Source: an uncultured Clostridia bacterium (GTDB taxonomy: Bacteria > Bacillota > Clostridia > TANB77 > CAG-508). From it: a stretch of DNA of 10,225 nucleotides. Below are positions 1-5,067 of the stretch, piece after piece. The stretch's first letter is position 1, and each line of letters opens with the position of its first letter. The notes under the pieces were generated by a model. It was not told the origin of the DNA. It searched no databases and was given only the letters and a program-made list of their open reading frames with translations. The position numbers and the translations under genes are program-made. Location of the stretch: contig CAPYID010000051.1 in assembly GCA_948739805.1 (NCBI GenBank), positions 1-10,225 on the forward strand. Direction: 5' to 3'.

Positions 1-300
1 TAGAATTTTATAATTACTAACAGCAAACATGCATTCGTTAAATATACTATTTGTCAAAAATTGCCATAATGAACTAAAATTTAAAACTATCTCCTTTGTT
101 TTATTTTATATCGAACTCACGTTAATTAAAATAATATTGATGTAAGCTATAATAGTTGAAAAATAATTCTATATAGACACTAAATATTTAAATAGTAAAA
201 ACATTGATGAAGTTATAAGGAAAAATGACTATTATGGTACTTATAAACTAGAGTTATAGATGTTATTTAGAAAAAGTAAAGAAATGAAAAAGAAAAGGCT
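1..300. other. Gene-free AT-rich left flank
   Basis: No open frame with a credible ribosome binding site was found on either strand. A TATAAT hexamer at 148-153 has no recognisable -35 partner at the right distance. A short minus-strand AAAGGAG-like string near 95-105 is not followed at usable spacing by an open frame. It may be decayed sequence or the far flank of a neighbouring gene outside the window. Confidence 0.5.
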
Positions 301-311
301 GTTGCATTAAA

Positions 312-350
312 AATGCAGGAGAGCAGAGATGTATAATAGTCTGCTCTCCT
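312..350 (-). terminator. Rho-independent terminator of the XRE gene
   Basis: A perfect 11-bp inverted repeat (AGGAGAGCAGA at 317-327, TCTGCTCTCCT at 340-350) has a 12-base loop. Read on the minus strand it begins 6 bases after the XRE stop codon and is followed after four bases by TTTTT (the plus-strand A run around 309-313). A second small hairpin, GCATT/AATGC at 304-308/312-316, follows it. Confidence 0.8.
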
Positions 351-356
351 TTGCTG

Positions 357-695
357 TTATTTTAGTGATAAAGCTTTATCCAGCAATCTGAAACTTTCTT
401 CTGCCAGCTCTTTTGCCTGTGGAGATAGGTTTAAGAACTTTTTGTACAAATTTAACAAGTTGTAAGAAATTGTTTCATGTCCCCTTAATATGTAATCAGC
501 AGATACAGCTAAGGTATCACATATTTTAACAAGGGTTGTTGTTGAACAGCCAACTACACCACGCTCAAGGTCAGATATATATTGCGTTGAAACGCCTATT
601 TTTTCTGCAAACTGCATTTGTGTAAAATTTGCAGCTTTGCGTGCCTGTTGGATACGTAATCCCATAGCTGTTGTATTTTCATTTGGTTCATTCAT
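357..695 (-). CDS. XRE-family helix-turn-helix transcriptional regulator
   Basis: This is a 112-residue protein with one HTH_3/cro-C1-type domain at about residues 13-70. Visible hallmarks are an N-terminal helix with an R-x3-G/A-like pattern (LRIQQARKAANFTQ), the FAEKIGVSTQYISDLERG recognition segment at about 29-46, and the TLVKICDTLAVSADYIL tail of the domain at about 54-70. Residues 75-112 form a short helical tail, perhaps for dimerisation. The start at 695 is preceded on the minus strand by AAGGCGG at usable spacing; the internal Met11 has no such site. It is divergent from the zinc-ribbon genes, and the about 325-base gap between them holds repeated palindromic octamers, so it may autoregulate and control those genes. 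That regulatory link is inference. It could equally be a mobile-element immunity-type repressor. Confidence 0.9.
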   Translation of the reverse strand: MNEPNENTTAMGLRIQQARKAANFTQMQFAEKIGVSTQYISDLERGVVGCSTTTLVKICDTLAVSADYILRGHETISYNLLNLYKKFLNLSPQAKELAEESFRLLDKALSLK

Positions 696-758
696 AATTA
701 AAGCACCGCCTTTACTTATAGATTTTAAATAATAGTGGAAGAATTATAAATCATGTAT

Positions 759-819
759 TAATATTAGATAATAATATTTTTAATATTAATATATAAAAAA
801 TGGCTGAAAAATAATATTA
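759..819. promoter_or_regulatory. Cluster of TAATATTA palindromes, possible operators
   Basis: The self-complementary octamer TAATATTA occurs at 759-766, 781-788 and 812-819, with a 7/8 copy (TAATATTT) at 772-779. The first and second sites also form a perfect 7-bp inverted repeat, AATATTA/TAATATT at 760-766/772-778, with a 5-base spacer. They lie upstream of the XRE start in the divergent intergenic region, where XRE repressors commonly bind. High AT content makes chance occurrence possible, so binding is inferred only from position and symmetry. Confidence 0.35.
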
Positions 820-1021
820 TGAAACAGAGGAACAGAGAGTATACAGATTGTAATGAATTTATGTAGAAGTTATAAATATAAGTTTATAGTAGTTTTAGAT
901 AGACAGGGTGGCAGAATATTAAAAGTTATTAAAAATACATAATAAAAATGGTTTATACAGGAGCAATAAGATAAATTTGTTGTATTATATATTCAATTTT
1001 TAAAGAGAGAGGATGACTAAT

Positions 1022-1567
1022 ATGTTTTGTAAATATTGTGGATATGAATATCAGAATGATGATGCTGTATTTTGCCCTAGTTGTGGTAAAAAGCTTAAAG
1101 AAGAATCTATAGCTATAAATAATTCAAATACTGTAACTAATCAACCTAAAGTTACCTATTATAATTTAGGTCCACTTTGTATGCAATATGGTCATAAATC
1201 TAAATATTGTGATTTTGGATGTCCTATAGACCCTGTGACTATTTCAAAGCACGCTAAGTTAATAGAAGCTATGAAAATTAATAATAATGAGCAGATATAT
1301 TATTTGCATCATGAATATCTATTTAATAGCTTAACTACTGGACTCCTTCATGGATTTGCTATATGTGGATCAGGTATTTATATTTATGGATCAAGTAATG
1401 GTTCAGAATCATGCTATATACCTTGGGATATATTTAAATTGACTGGGTTAAAATTTAATTGGAGTGAGATGGAATTCACAATTGGTAATTATATAATCGA
1501 AACTTCTGATTTTATAGATATGAAGCATGTGTCCGATTTGTTTAAAGCAATTAAATCTTCAATTTAG
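1022..1567 (+). CDS. Zinc-ribbon protein with possible C-terminal PH-like domain (ribbon protein 1)
   Basis: This is a 181-residue protein. The start at 1022 is preferred over the in-frame ATG at 1013: the AGAGAGG site then has normal spacing, whereas 1013 directly abuts it, and the three neighbouring paralogues all begin at the equivalent codon. The N-terminus is a zinc ribbon, C3-x2-C6-x11-C18-x2-C21. A linker follows, then a second Cys/His group (C53, H58, C63, C67) that could bind another metal. Residues about 105-180 read as a beta-rich module ending in a helix (GFAICGSGIYIYGS, YIPWDIFKL, then a helix), which resembles bacterial PH-like/GRAM-type domains; this assignment is by pattern only. 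There is no membrane helix, so it is probably cytoplasmic. It is first of four tandem ribbon genes and is 27 bases from the next. Function unknown. Confidence 0.85.
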   Translation: MFCKYCGYEYQNDDAVFCPSCGKKLKEESIAINNSNTVTNQPKVTYYNLGPLCMQYGHKSKYCDFGCPIDPVTISKHAKLIEAMKINNNEQIYYLHHEYLFNSLTTGLLHGFAICGSGIYIYGSSNGSESCYIPWDIFKLTGLKFNWSEMEFTIGNYIIETSDFIDMKHVSDLFKAIKSSI

Positions 1568-1594
1568 CTTGTTAAAAAAGAGAGGAAAATTAAT

Positions 1595-1951
1595 ATGTTT
1601 TGTAAATATTGTGGATATGAATATCAAAATGAAAACGTGCGATTTTGCCCTAAATGTGGCAGAAGTATAGAAAATGAAGTTGTAATTGTAGAGAATGTAG
1701 AGCCAGAACATACAGAGCAAGTACAAACACAAGAGCAAATAGTATATAAACCAGTAACACCACCATTAAATAATCCAGTGAATGTTAATGGTGGTGCTAA
1801 TGTTAATACAACACAAGACCCCAATACTGGTCAGACAGTTGTCTATGTTACAAATGAAGTTAAGAAGGGTGGAAGCGGTTGTTTAGGTTGTCTTGGGTGG
1901 ATTTTTATCATACTAATAGTGTTTTCATTACTTGGAAGTTGTGCTGTATAA
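1595..1951 (+). CDS. Small zinc-ribbon protein with C-terminal membrane anchor (ribbon protein 2)
   Basis: This is a 118-residue protein with three parts: an N-terminal zinc ribbon (C3, C6, C18, C21), a low-complexity Glu/Gln/Pro/Asn-rich linker at about 25-92, and a single hydrophobic helix at about 99-114 close to the C-terminus. A GCLGCLG cysteine/glycine motif precedes the helix. The arrangement predicts a tail-anchored protein with its ribbon in the cytoplasm. A GAGAGG ribosome binding site lies upstream at normal spacing. Its first 32 coding bases are identical to those of the preceding gene, showing recent tandem duplication or conversion of the 5' end. The next gene begins 19 bases after its stop, so co-transcription is very likely. 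It may be a membrane partner or regulator of the two larger ribbon proteins. No family with known function was recognised. Confidence 0.85.
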   Translation: MFCKYCGYEYQNENVRFCPKCGRSIENEVVIVENVEPEHTEQVQTQEQIVYKPVTPPLNNPVNVNGGANVNTTQDPNTGQTVVYVTNEVKKGGSGCLGCLGWIFIILIVFSLLGSCAV

Positions 1952-1970
1952 AAAGGAAGAGGTGATTAAT

Positions 1971-3146
1971 ATGTTTTGTAAATATTGCGGATATGAATAC
2001 CAAAATGAGGATACTAAATTTTGCCCTAAATGTGGAAAGAATCTTGTTGATGATGAAGCTAATAATACACAGACTGATGCAAATGAAGAAGTTGCTACTA
2101 CTACAGTTATTGATAATAATTCAAATACTGGTGCATCAAAATCACTTGGTGGAAAATTTGGAATTATTGCAGGGTTGGTTATCTTAAGTGTAATTACAGT
2201 TGGAGGAATATTGATTAGCTCTAAACCTTCCAAGAAAACAATCAAAGATAATGATATCTTTAATACAAGTAATACACCAGAGCCAACATATTATGAAAGC
2301 AGTGAAAGCAATGATGAAAATTATGACAATGCCGATTCATCATATGAGAATGAACCAGAAGAGAATTATTCAGATTATGAGGATAATCCAACATATGAAG
2401 AGGAAGGTTATTATGATGCGAGACATGATAAATATGATTACTATGAGTATGATGTGGATGCAATAATAAAAGCTGGTCTAAAAAAGATTAAGACAACTTT
2501 TAATGTTTTAGAATCGGCTAATATGATAGCAGCGGAAATTAAATATCCCAAAGTTGAAGAATGTGCAGCAACATATGAAGCATTAGTTTTTGAGAGTCTT
2601 AGTAGTTATACTATGTATGGTGAATTTATAGTTACTATACCAATATCTCTTGAATTTTATAATATAGAGGAAAAGCAACTAGATTTATCTATTCCAGTTC
2701 TTGAACTTAATCAGATTGAAACTTCACCAGATGATATAGATATGGCTATAAAGGAAAATAAACTAATAATAGTATGTCCTTTTTGGGGTGTGGCTACTAA
2801 TGAAAATAGAGCCGATACTGAGAATATAGAAGTTTTAAATTCCCGTGATGAACTAATGAGATGTATTGGTGAAGATCTTACAATACGAGTGGAAGAGTTA
2901 AATCCTGAAAGTAGTAAAGAATTTAATGAAGAATATGATAATACTTACCAATATAATAGCCTCCTAGGGATGCACTTATATTATCTGCAATGTAACATCC
3001 AAGATCTAGATGAGCGTGGCTATAAAGCTCAATCTGTATCTGCTTTCTTTAATTATTTGGAAATGAATTATGATTGGATCTCTGAAGCTTATCCTAAATT
3101 ATGTAGGGAATATGCTAGTGATGATTATGATGAAGATGACTATTAA
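1971..3146 (+). CDS. Zinc-ribbon membrane protein with acidic linker and extracytoplasmic domain (ribbon protein 3)
   Basis: This is a 391-residue protein from the start at 1971, which is chosen over the in-frame ATG at 1932. The 1932 start would overlap the preceding gene, whereas 1971 has a GGAAGAGG site and matches its paralogues. Order: zinc ribbon (C3, C6, C18, C21); Asn/Thr/Asp-rich linker; a single membrane helix at about 63-83 followed by lysines; a very acidic Tyr/Asp/Glu/Asn-rich stalk at about 99-163; then a folded domain at about 164-380 and an acidic end. The layout (inside ribbon, one helix, outside domain) is that of S. aureus TcaA and B. subtilis YvbJ, but no sequence identity to them is claimed. 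The outside domain matches ribbon protein 4 at IVTIPISLEF (220-229 here) and in the last 20-25 residues. Positive charges lie on both sides of the helix, so topology is inferred from the architecture. Confidence 0.88.
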   Translation: MFCKYCGYEYQNEDTKFCPKCGKNLVDDEANNTQTDANEEVATTTVIDNNSNTGASKSLGGKFGIIAGLVILSVITVGGILISSKPSKKTIKDNDIFNTSNTPEPTYYESSESNDENYDNADSSYENEPEENYSDYEDNPTYEEEGYYDARHDKYDYYEYDVDAIIKAGLKKIKTTFNVLESANMIAAEIKYPKVEECAATYEALVFESLSSYTMYGEFIVTIPISLEFYNIEEKQLDLSIPVLELNQIETSPDDIDMAIKENKLIIVCPFWGVATNENRADTENIEVLNSRDELMRCIGEDLTIRVEELNPESSKEFNEEYDNTYQYNSLLGMHLYYLQCNIQDLDERGYKAQSVSAFFNYLEMNYDWISEAYPKLCREYASDDYDEDDY

Positions 3147-3180
3147 AAAATATACTATAATATAAATGGAGAAGATTAAT

Positions 3181-4140
3181 ATGAAATGTAAATATTGTGG
3201 TCATGAGTATAGTAAAGAAGTAATAAAATTTTGCCCTAAATGTGGTAAAAATCTTATGGATAATGTGGATAGTAATGTAGCCGAACATAATACAGTCGAT
3301 AATGTGGTTGAGGAAAAATCTGATGAAACTGTTGCGACAGTAACAGATGTGCAGCCAACAGGTGATTCAGATAAAGAATTATCTTTCAAGGATAAATTTG
3401 ACCATAAGTTTGCGAAGATTGCTGCAAATATTTGTCTGTTTTTAATAGGAGTAGGTATATTATTCTGGGGAATTGAAACTGTAACGGGATTTCCTATTAA
3501 GGATAGAGTTCTTGGTATAGATAACAATGTAGGCAGACCGCTTTATAAAAAAGCTGTAAAAAGAGTAAAAGAAGGATTACTTCCTTTTGATGTAGAATTT
3601 CCTGATTATAAAGGAAGATATATATCACACAGGGGGGTGAAAACTGAAGAACTTGCGGCTGGAGATTTACGTTTAGATACTTATATAGTAACTTTGCCAA
3701 TAACAATTCATTTTAAATCTGGAATAAGTAAGGATGCCGATGTAAAAATAGCCATATGGGAATTTGATGATGATGAAAATTCTACCGATGTTTATAGTAA
3801 ATTTGGTAATATACAAGATTACTTCAAAGATGGATTCAGAGTATTTAAACTTTGGGAAACTGAGATTACATTTGGAAATACTAATGTCGACGGCTATAGA
3901 AAAGAACTTCTTGATTCATGGGAGAATTTGATGACAATAATCCTTGATGAAGTACAAAGAGATTATAATAATAATGATAATAAACAGTATTATTATGACA
4001 GCTATTTTGAAGAATACTTTATTCCATTAATTAATTTTGATGATATGACCAAGAGTGAAGAAAATTCGTTCAAATTGTTTTGCGATTGTATTGAATTAAA
4101 TATGGATAGTTTGAAAAATAAGTATCCAGATTTATTTTAA
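3181..4140 (+). CDS. Zinc-ribbon membrane protein with extracytoplasmic domain (ribbon protein 4)
   Basis: This is a 319-residue protein starting at 3181. The in-frame ATG at 3168 region (codon at 3166) lacks a ribosome binding site and does not match the paralogues, while GGAGAAG precedes 3181. The zinc ribbon is C3, C6, C18, C21 in a diverged form (MKCKYCGHEYS). A Val/Asp/Glu-rich linker leads to one membrane helix at about 80-99. The rest, about 105-319, is predicted outside. It contains IVTLPITIHF at 169-178 and a C-terminal helix ending NKYPDLF, both aligning by eye with ribbon protein 3, so the two share an outside domain. It lacks the long acidic stalk. It lies 34 bases after the previous stop, where TATACT/TATAAT strings at 3151-3161 might add an internal promoter, though no good -35 is visible. 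Function unknown. Confidence 0.87.
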   Translation: MKCKYCGHEYSKEVIKFCPKCGKNLMDNVDSNVAEHNTVDNVVEEKSDETVATVTDVQPTGDSDKELSFKDKFDHKFAKIAANICLFLIGVGILFWGIETVTGFPIKDRVLGIDNNVGRPLYKKAVKRVKEGLLPFDVEFPDYKGRYISHRGVKTEELAAGDLRLDTYIVTLPITIHFKSGISKDADVKIAIWEFDDDENSTDVYSKFGNIQDYFKDGFRVFKLWETEITFGNTNVDGYRKELLDSWENLMTIILDEVQRDYNNNDNKQYYYDSYFEEYFIPLINFDDMTKSEENSFKLFCDCIELNMDSLKNKYPDLF

Positions 4141-4171
4141 GGAAAAAATTTAATACCAATATATTATTTAA

Positions 4172-4199
4172 TTGATACACTACAAAAGTGTAATTTAAT
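4172..4199 (+). promoter_or_regulatory. Possible promoter for the 37-residue ORF
   Basis: TTGATA (4172-4177) and TTTAAT (4194-4199) are spaced by 16 bases. Between them is an inverted repeat, TACACT/AGTGTA at 4176-4181/4187-4192, that could be an operator or a small hairpin. The surroundings are AT-rich, so the hexamers could be chance. Confidence 0.3.
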
Positions 4200-4224
4200 A
4201 AATAATATAAAGGAGGAAAAAGTA

Positions 4225-4338
4225 ATGTTTGATTACAAAGAGTTACTTGGAGTTTTAAGCCATTTCAAAAAATTGTCATCAAAGAAGGGAGGAAATATTA
4301 TTAATAGTTGTAATGGTGAAATTGAATACTTTATATAG
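4225..4338 (+). CDS. 37-residue hypothetical peptide at the end of the zinc-ribbon cluster
   Basis: The ORF begins at an ATG preceded by AAAGGAGGAAAAAGTA, one of the strongest ribosome binding sites in the window, and ends with TAG about 45 bases before a clear terminator. The peptide starts MFDYKELLGVLSHFKKL, a plausible amphipathic helix, followed by SSKKGGNI, a Cys at about residue 29 and the ending EIEYFI. It has no membrane helix and no zinc ribbon. It is placed as the last gene of the ribbon cluster but is separated from it by 84 bases with a possible promoter. A KKGG step is reminiscent of double-glycine leader peptides, but no peptidase-transporter or maturation gene is nearby, so that reading is not supported. 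Confidence 0.5.
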   Translation: MFDYKELLGVLSHFKKLSSKKGGNIINSCNGEIEYFI

Positions 4339-4382
4339 TAAAAAATAATATCAATCTAGGTTATAGTGAGATAAAATATTAC

Positions 4383-4422
4383 AAAAAACCAGGTCACAAT
4401 TGAATTTTGTGATCTGGTTTTT
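4383..4422. terminator. Bidirectional rho-independent terminator
   Basis: A 16-bp stem (AAAAACCAGGTCACAA at 4384-4399, TTGTGATCTGGTTTTT at 4407-4422, one G-T wobble) closes a 7-base loop. The right arm ends in a T run on the plus strand and the left arm is an A run, giving a T run on the minus strand. It therefore can end the zinc-ribbon cluster from the left and the small minus-strand HTH gene from the right. Confidence 0.88.
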
Positions 4423-4451
4423 CGTGTTTTAATGTATAAGAATATATTAAA

Positions 4452-4580
4452 TTATATTTTTTTGTAGTTCTGGTTATGTTTTCCTGCTCGTTTCCTGGGA
4501 ATTTTTCTTATCTGTGCAAGTTTATAAAAAGTGTCCTTGCTAATGTCTGTTGTTTCAATATATTCTTTTTGTGTTATCAT
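4452..4580 (-). CDS. Very small excisionase/AlpA-like helix-turn-helix protein
   Basis: This is a 42-residue minus-strand ORF from ATG at 4580 to TAA at 4452. The protein begins MITQKEYIETTDISKDTFYK, followed by LAQIRKIPRKRAGKH. This is the pattern of short winged-helix DNA-binding proteins of mobile elements (HTH_17/excisionase/AlpA type), in which a -S-x-T-x-Y-K-L- recognition helix is followed by a basic K-I-P-x-x-R wing. It ends in NQNYKKI soon after the wing, shorter than typical relatives of about 60 residues, so it may be truncated. An in-frame stop lies directly before the ATG and the ribosome binding site is weak. It converges on the bidirectional terminator at 4383-4422, which supports a real transcript. 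It could be an excisionase or directionality factor for an element that includes the recombination cassette; no integrase is visible. Confidence 0.45.
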   Translation of the reverse strand: MITQKEYIETTDISKDTFYKLAQIRKIPRKRAGKHNQNYKKI

Positions 4581-4583
4581 TTA

Positions 4584-4600
4584 TATACTTTTCAAGTATA
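4584..4600. promoter_or_regulatory. Inverted repeat just upstream of the small HTH gene
   Basis: TATACTT (4584-4590) and AAGTATA (4594-4600) form a perfect 7-bp inverted repeat around TTC. It ends 3 bases before the start codon of the minus-strand HTH ORF. It could be an autoregulatory operator or a hairpin covering the translation start region. This is inferred from position only. Confidence 0.3.
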
Positions 4601-4797
4601 GTTTCATTTTTAAATTCCAGATTAAAAATTTTTTCTTGTCTTATTTTCTTTGTATTTCATACGCTTATTTATAATTTAAAAACACATATTAATTTATTAG
4701 AGAAATGTACAAGTTCCAGTAAACTACAGACTGGTCTGGACATTTTTTGTAGAACTCTAACAAACTTTTATACCAGAAACAGGGGAGGTGGAAATAT
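4601..4797. other. Non-coding AT-rich leader of the recombination cassette
   Basis: No supported gene was found. The stretch presumably holds the promoter of the following operon and that of the divergent HTH gene, but no convincing -35/-10 pair was found; TGGACA at 4737-4742 lacks a well-spaced -10. A short symmetric motif, CAGAC-TG-GTCTG at 4727-4738, could be a protein site. Confidence 0.35.
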
Positions 4798-4875
4798 ATG
4801 TTTAGAGAAATTTTATCATTTGCCAGAGGCATACTTAACATGGTTCTGGTTGTGGCAACAATCCTTAGCTTATAA
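4798..4875 (+). CDS. 25-residue membrane mini-protein
   Basis: An ATG at 4798 follows AGGGGAGGTGGAAATAT, a strong ribosome binding site. The product starts MFREILSFARGILN and continues as a hydrophobic run (MVLVVATILSL) to its C-terminus, so it would be a short single membrane helix or a membrane-binding peptide. The next ORF's ribosome binding site, AGGAGG at 4879-4884, follows the stop by three bases, suggesting a translationally linked pair. Alternatively the frame is a leader peptide that sets expression of the genes downstream. No family was recognised; support rests on the strong start signal and operon position. Confidence 0.45.
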   Translation: MFREILSFARGILNMVLVVATILSL

Positions 4876-4899
4876 GGTAGGAGGTATCAAAACGTAATT

Positions 4900-5052
4900 A
4901 TGGGTTTAAATTTTCAAGATGAAACAGGACAGGAAAAATCCAAGTACAATGAAATGGGAAAACCATATGTGCTTAGTGAAGTTATTATTTTAATTAAAGC
5001 TTTAATCAATGTACTTGATATTATTACTGGTAATATTGACAGAAAAAAATAA
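4900..5052 (+). CDS. 50-residue hypothetical protein upstream of the DUF932 gene
   Basis: The ATG at 4900 opens a 50-codon frame ending TAA 15 bases before the next start. Residues 1-22 are polar (MGLNFQDETGQEKSKYNEMG) and about 24-43 form a hydrophobic, probably amphipathic helix (LSEVIILIKALINVLDII), with a basic end, DRKK. The AGGAGG at 4879-4884 is 15 bases upstream, longer than usual, so initiation might be weak or coupled to the preceding 25-residue frame. The balanced residue composition and tight packing before the DUF932 gene favour a real gene. It has no recognised domain. Small proteins are common at this position in phage- and ICE-borne recombination cassettes, but its role is unknown. 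Confidence 0.6.
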   Translation: MGLNFQDETGQEKSKYNEMGKPYVLSEVIILIKALINVLDIITGNIDRKK

Positions 5053-5067
5053 AAGGAGGAATTTATT

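Larger units (their letters stand above)
1022..3240 (+). repeat. Four dispersed copies of a zinc-ribbon start module
   Basis: The 5' ends of the four ribbon genes (1022, 1595, 1971 and 3181) are near-identical DNA. The first two are identical for 32 bases from the ATG, the third differs from them at a few third-codon positions, and the fourth is diverged. The TTTTGCCCTA bases coding the second Cys pair recur in all four. The bases just before each ATG (GATTAAT, ATTAAT or ACTAAT) are also alike. The homologous tracts could support recombination between the copies. Confidence 0.75.

Noticed and set aside
148..153. TATAAT in the left flank as a promoter
   Set aside because: There is no -35 partner and no gene follows on the plus strand for over 800 bases.
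1928..2245. Minus-strand open frame opposite ribbon genes 2 and 3
   Set aside because: It is a shadow of the plus-strand genes: it lies fully opposite conserved ribbon coding sequence and has no start signal of its own.
3135..3161. Internal promoter before ribbon gene 4 (TATACT/TATAAT at 3151-3161)
   Set aside because: No acceptable -35 hexamer at 16-18 bases; the AT-rich gap easily gives such strings by chance.
1022..3240. Regularly repeated 5' segments considered as an array of the CRISPR type
   Set aside because: The repeats are only four, lie hundreds of bases apart and are the coding starts of homologous genes.
4225..4338. Double-glycine bacteriocin leader reading of the 37-residue peptide
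   Set aside because: The KKGG step lacks the usual leader consensus, and no peptidase-transporter, immunity or maturation gene is nearby.
4550..4897. Plus-strand 115-codon open frame with a hydrophobic start
   Set aside because: It has no ribosome binding site. It overlaps the better supported minus-strand HTH gene at its start and reads through the strong AGGGGAGG site of the 25-residue ORF in another frame; its late part looks like a shifted reading of that ORF.
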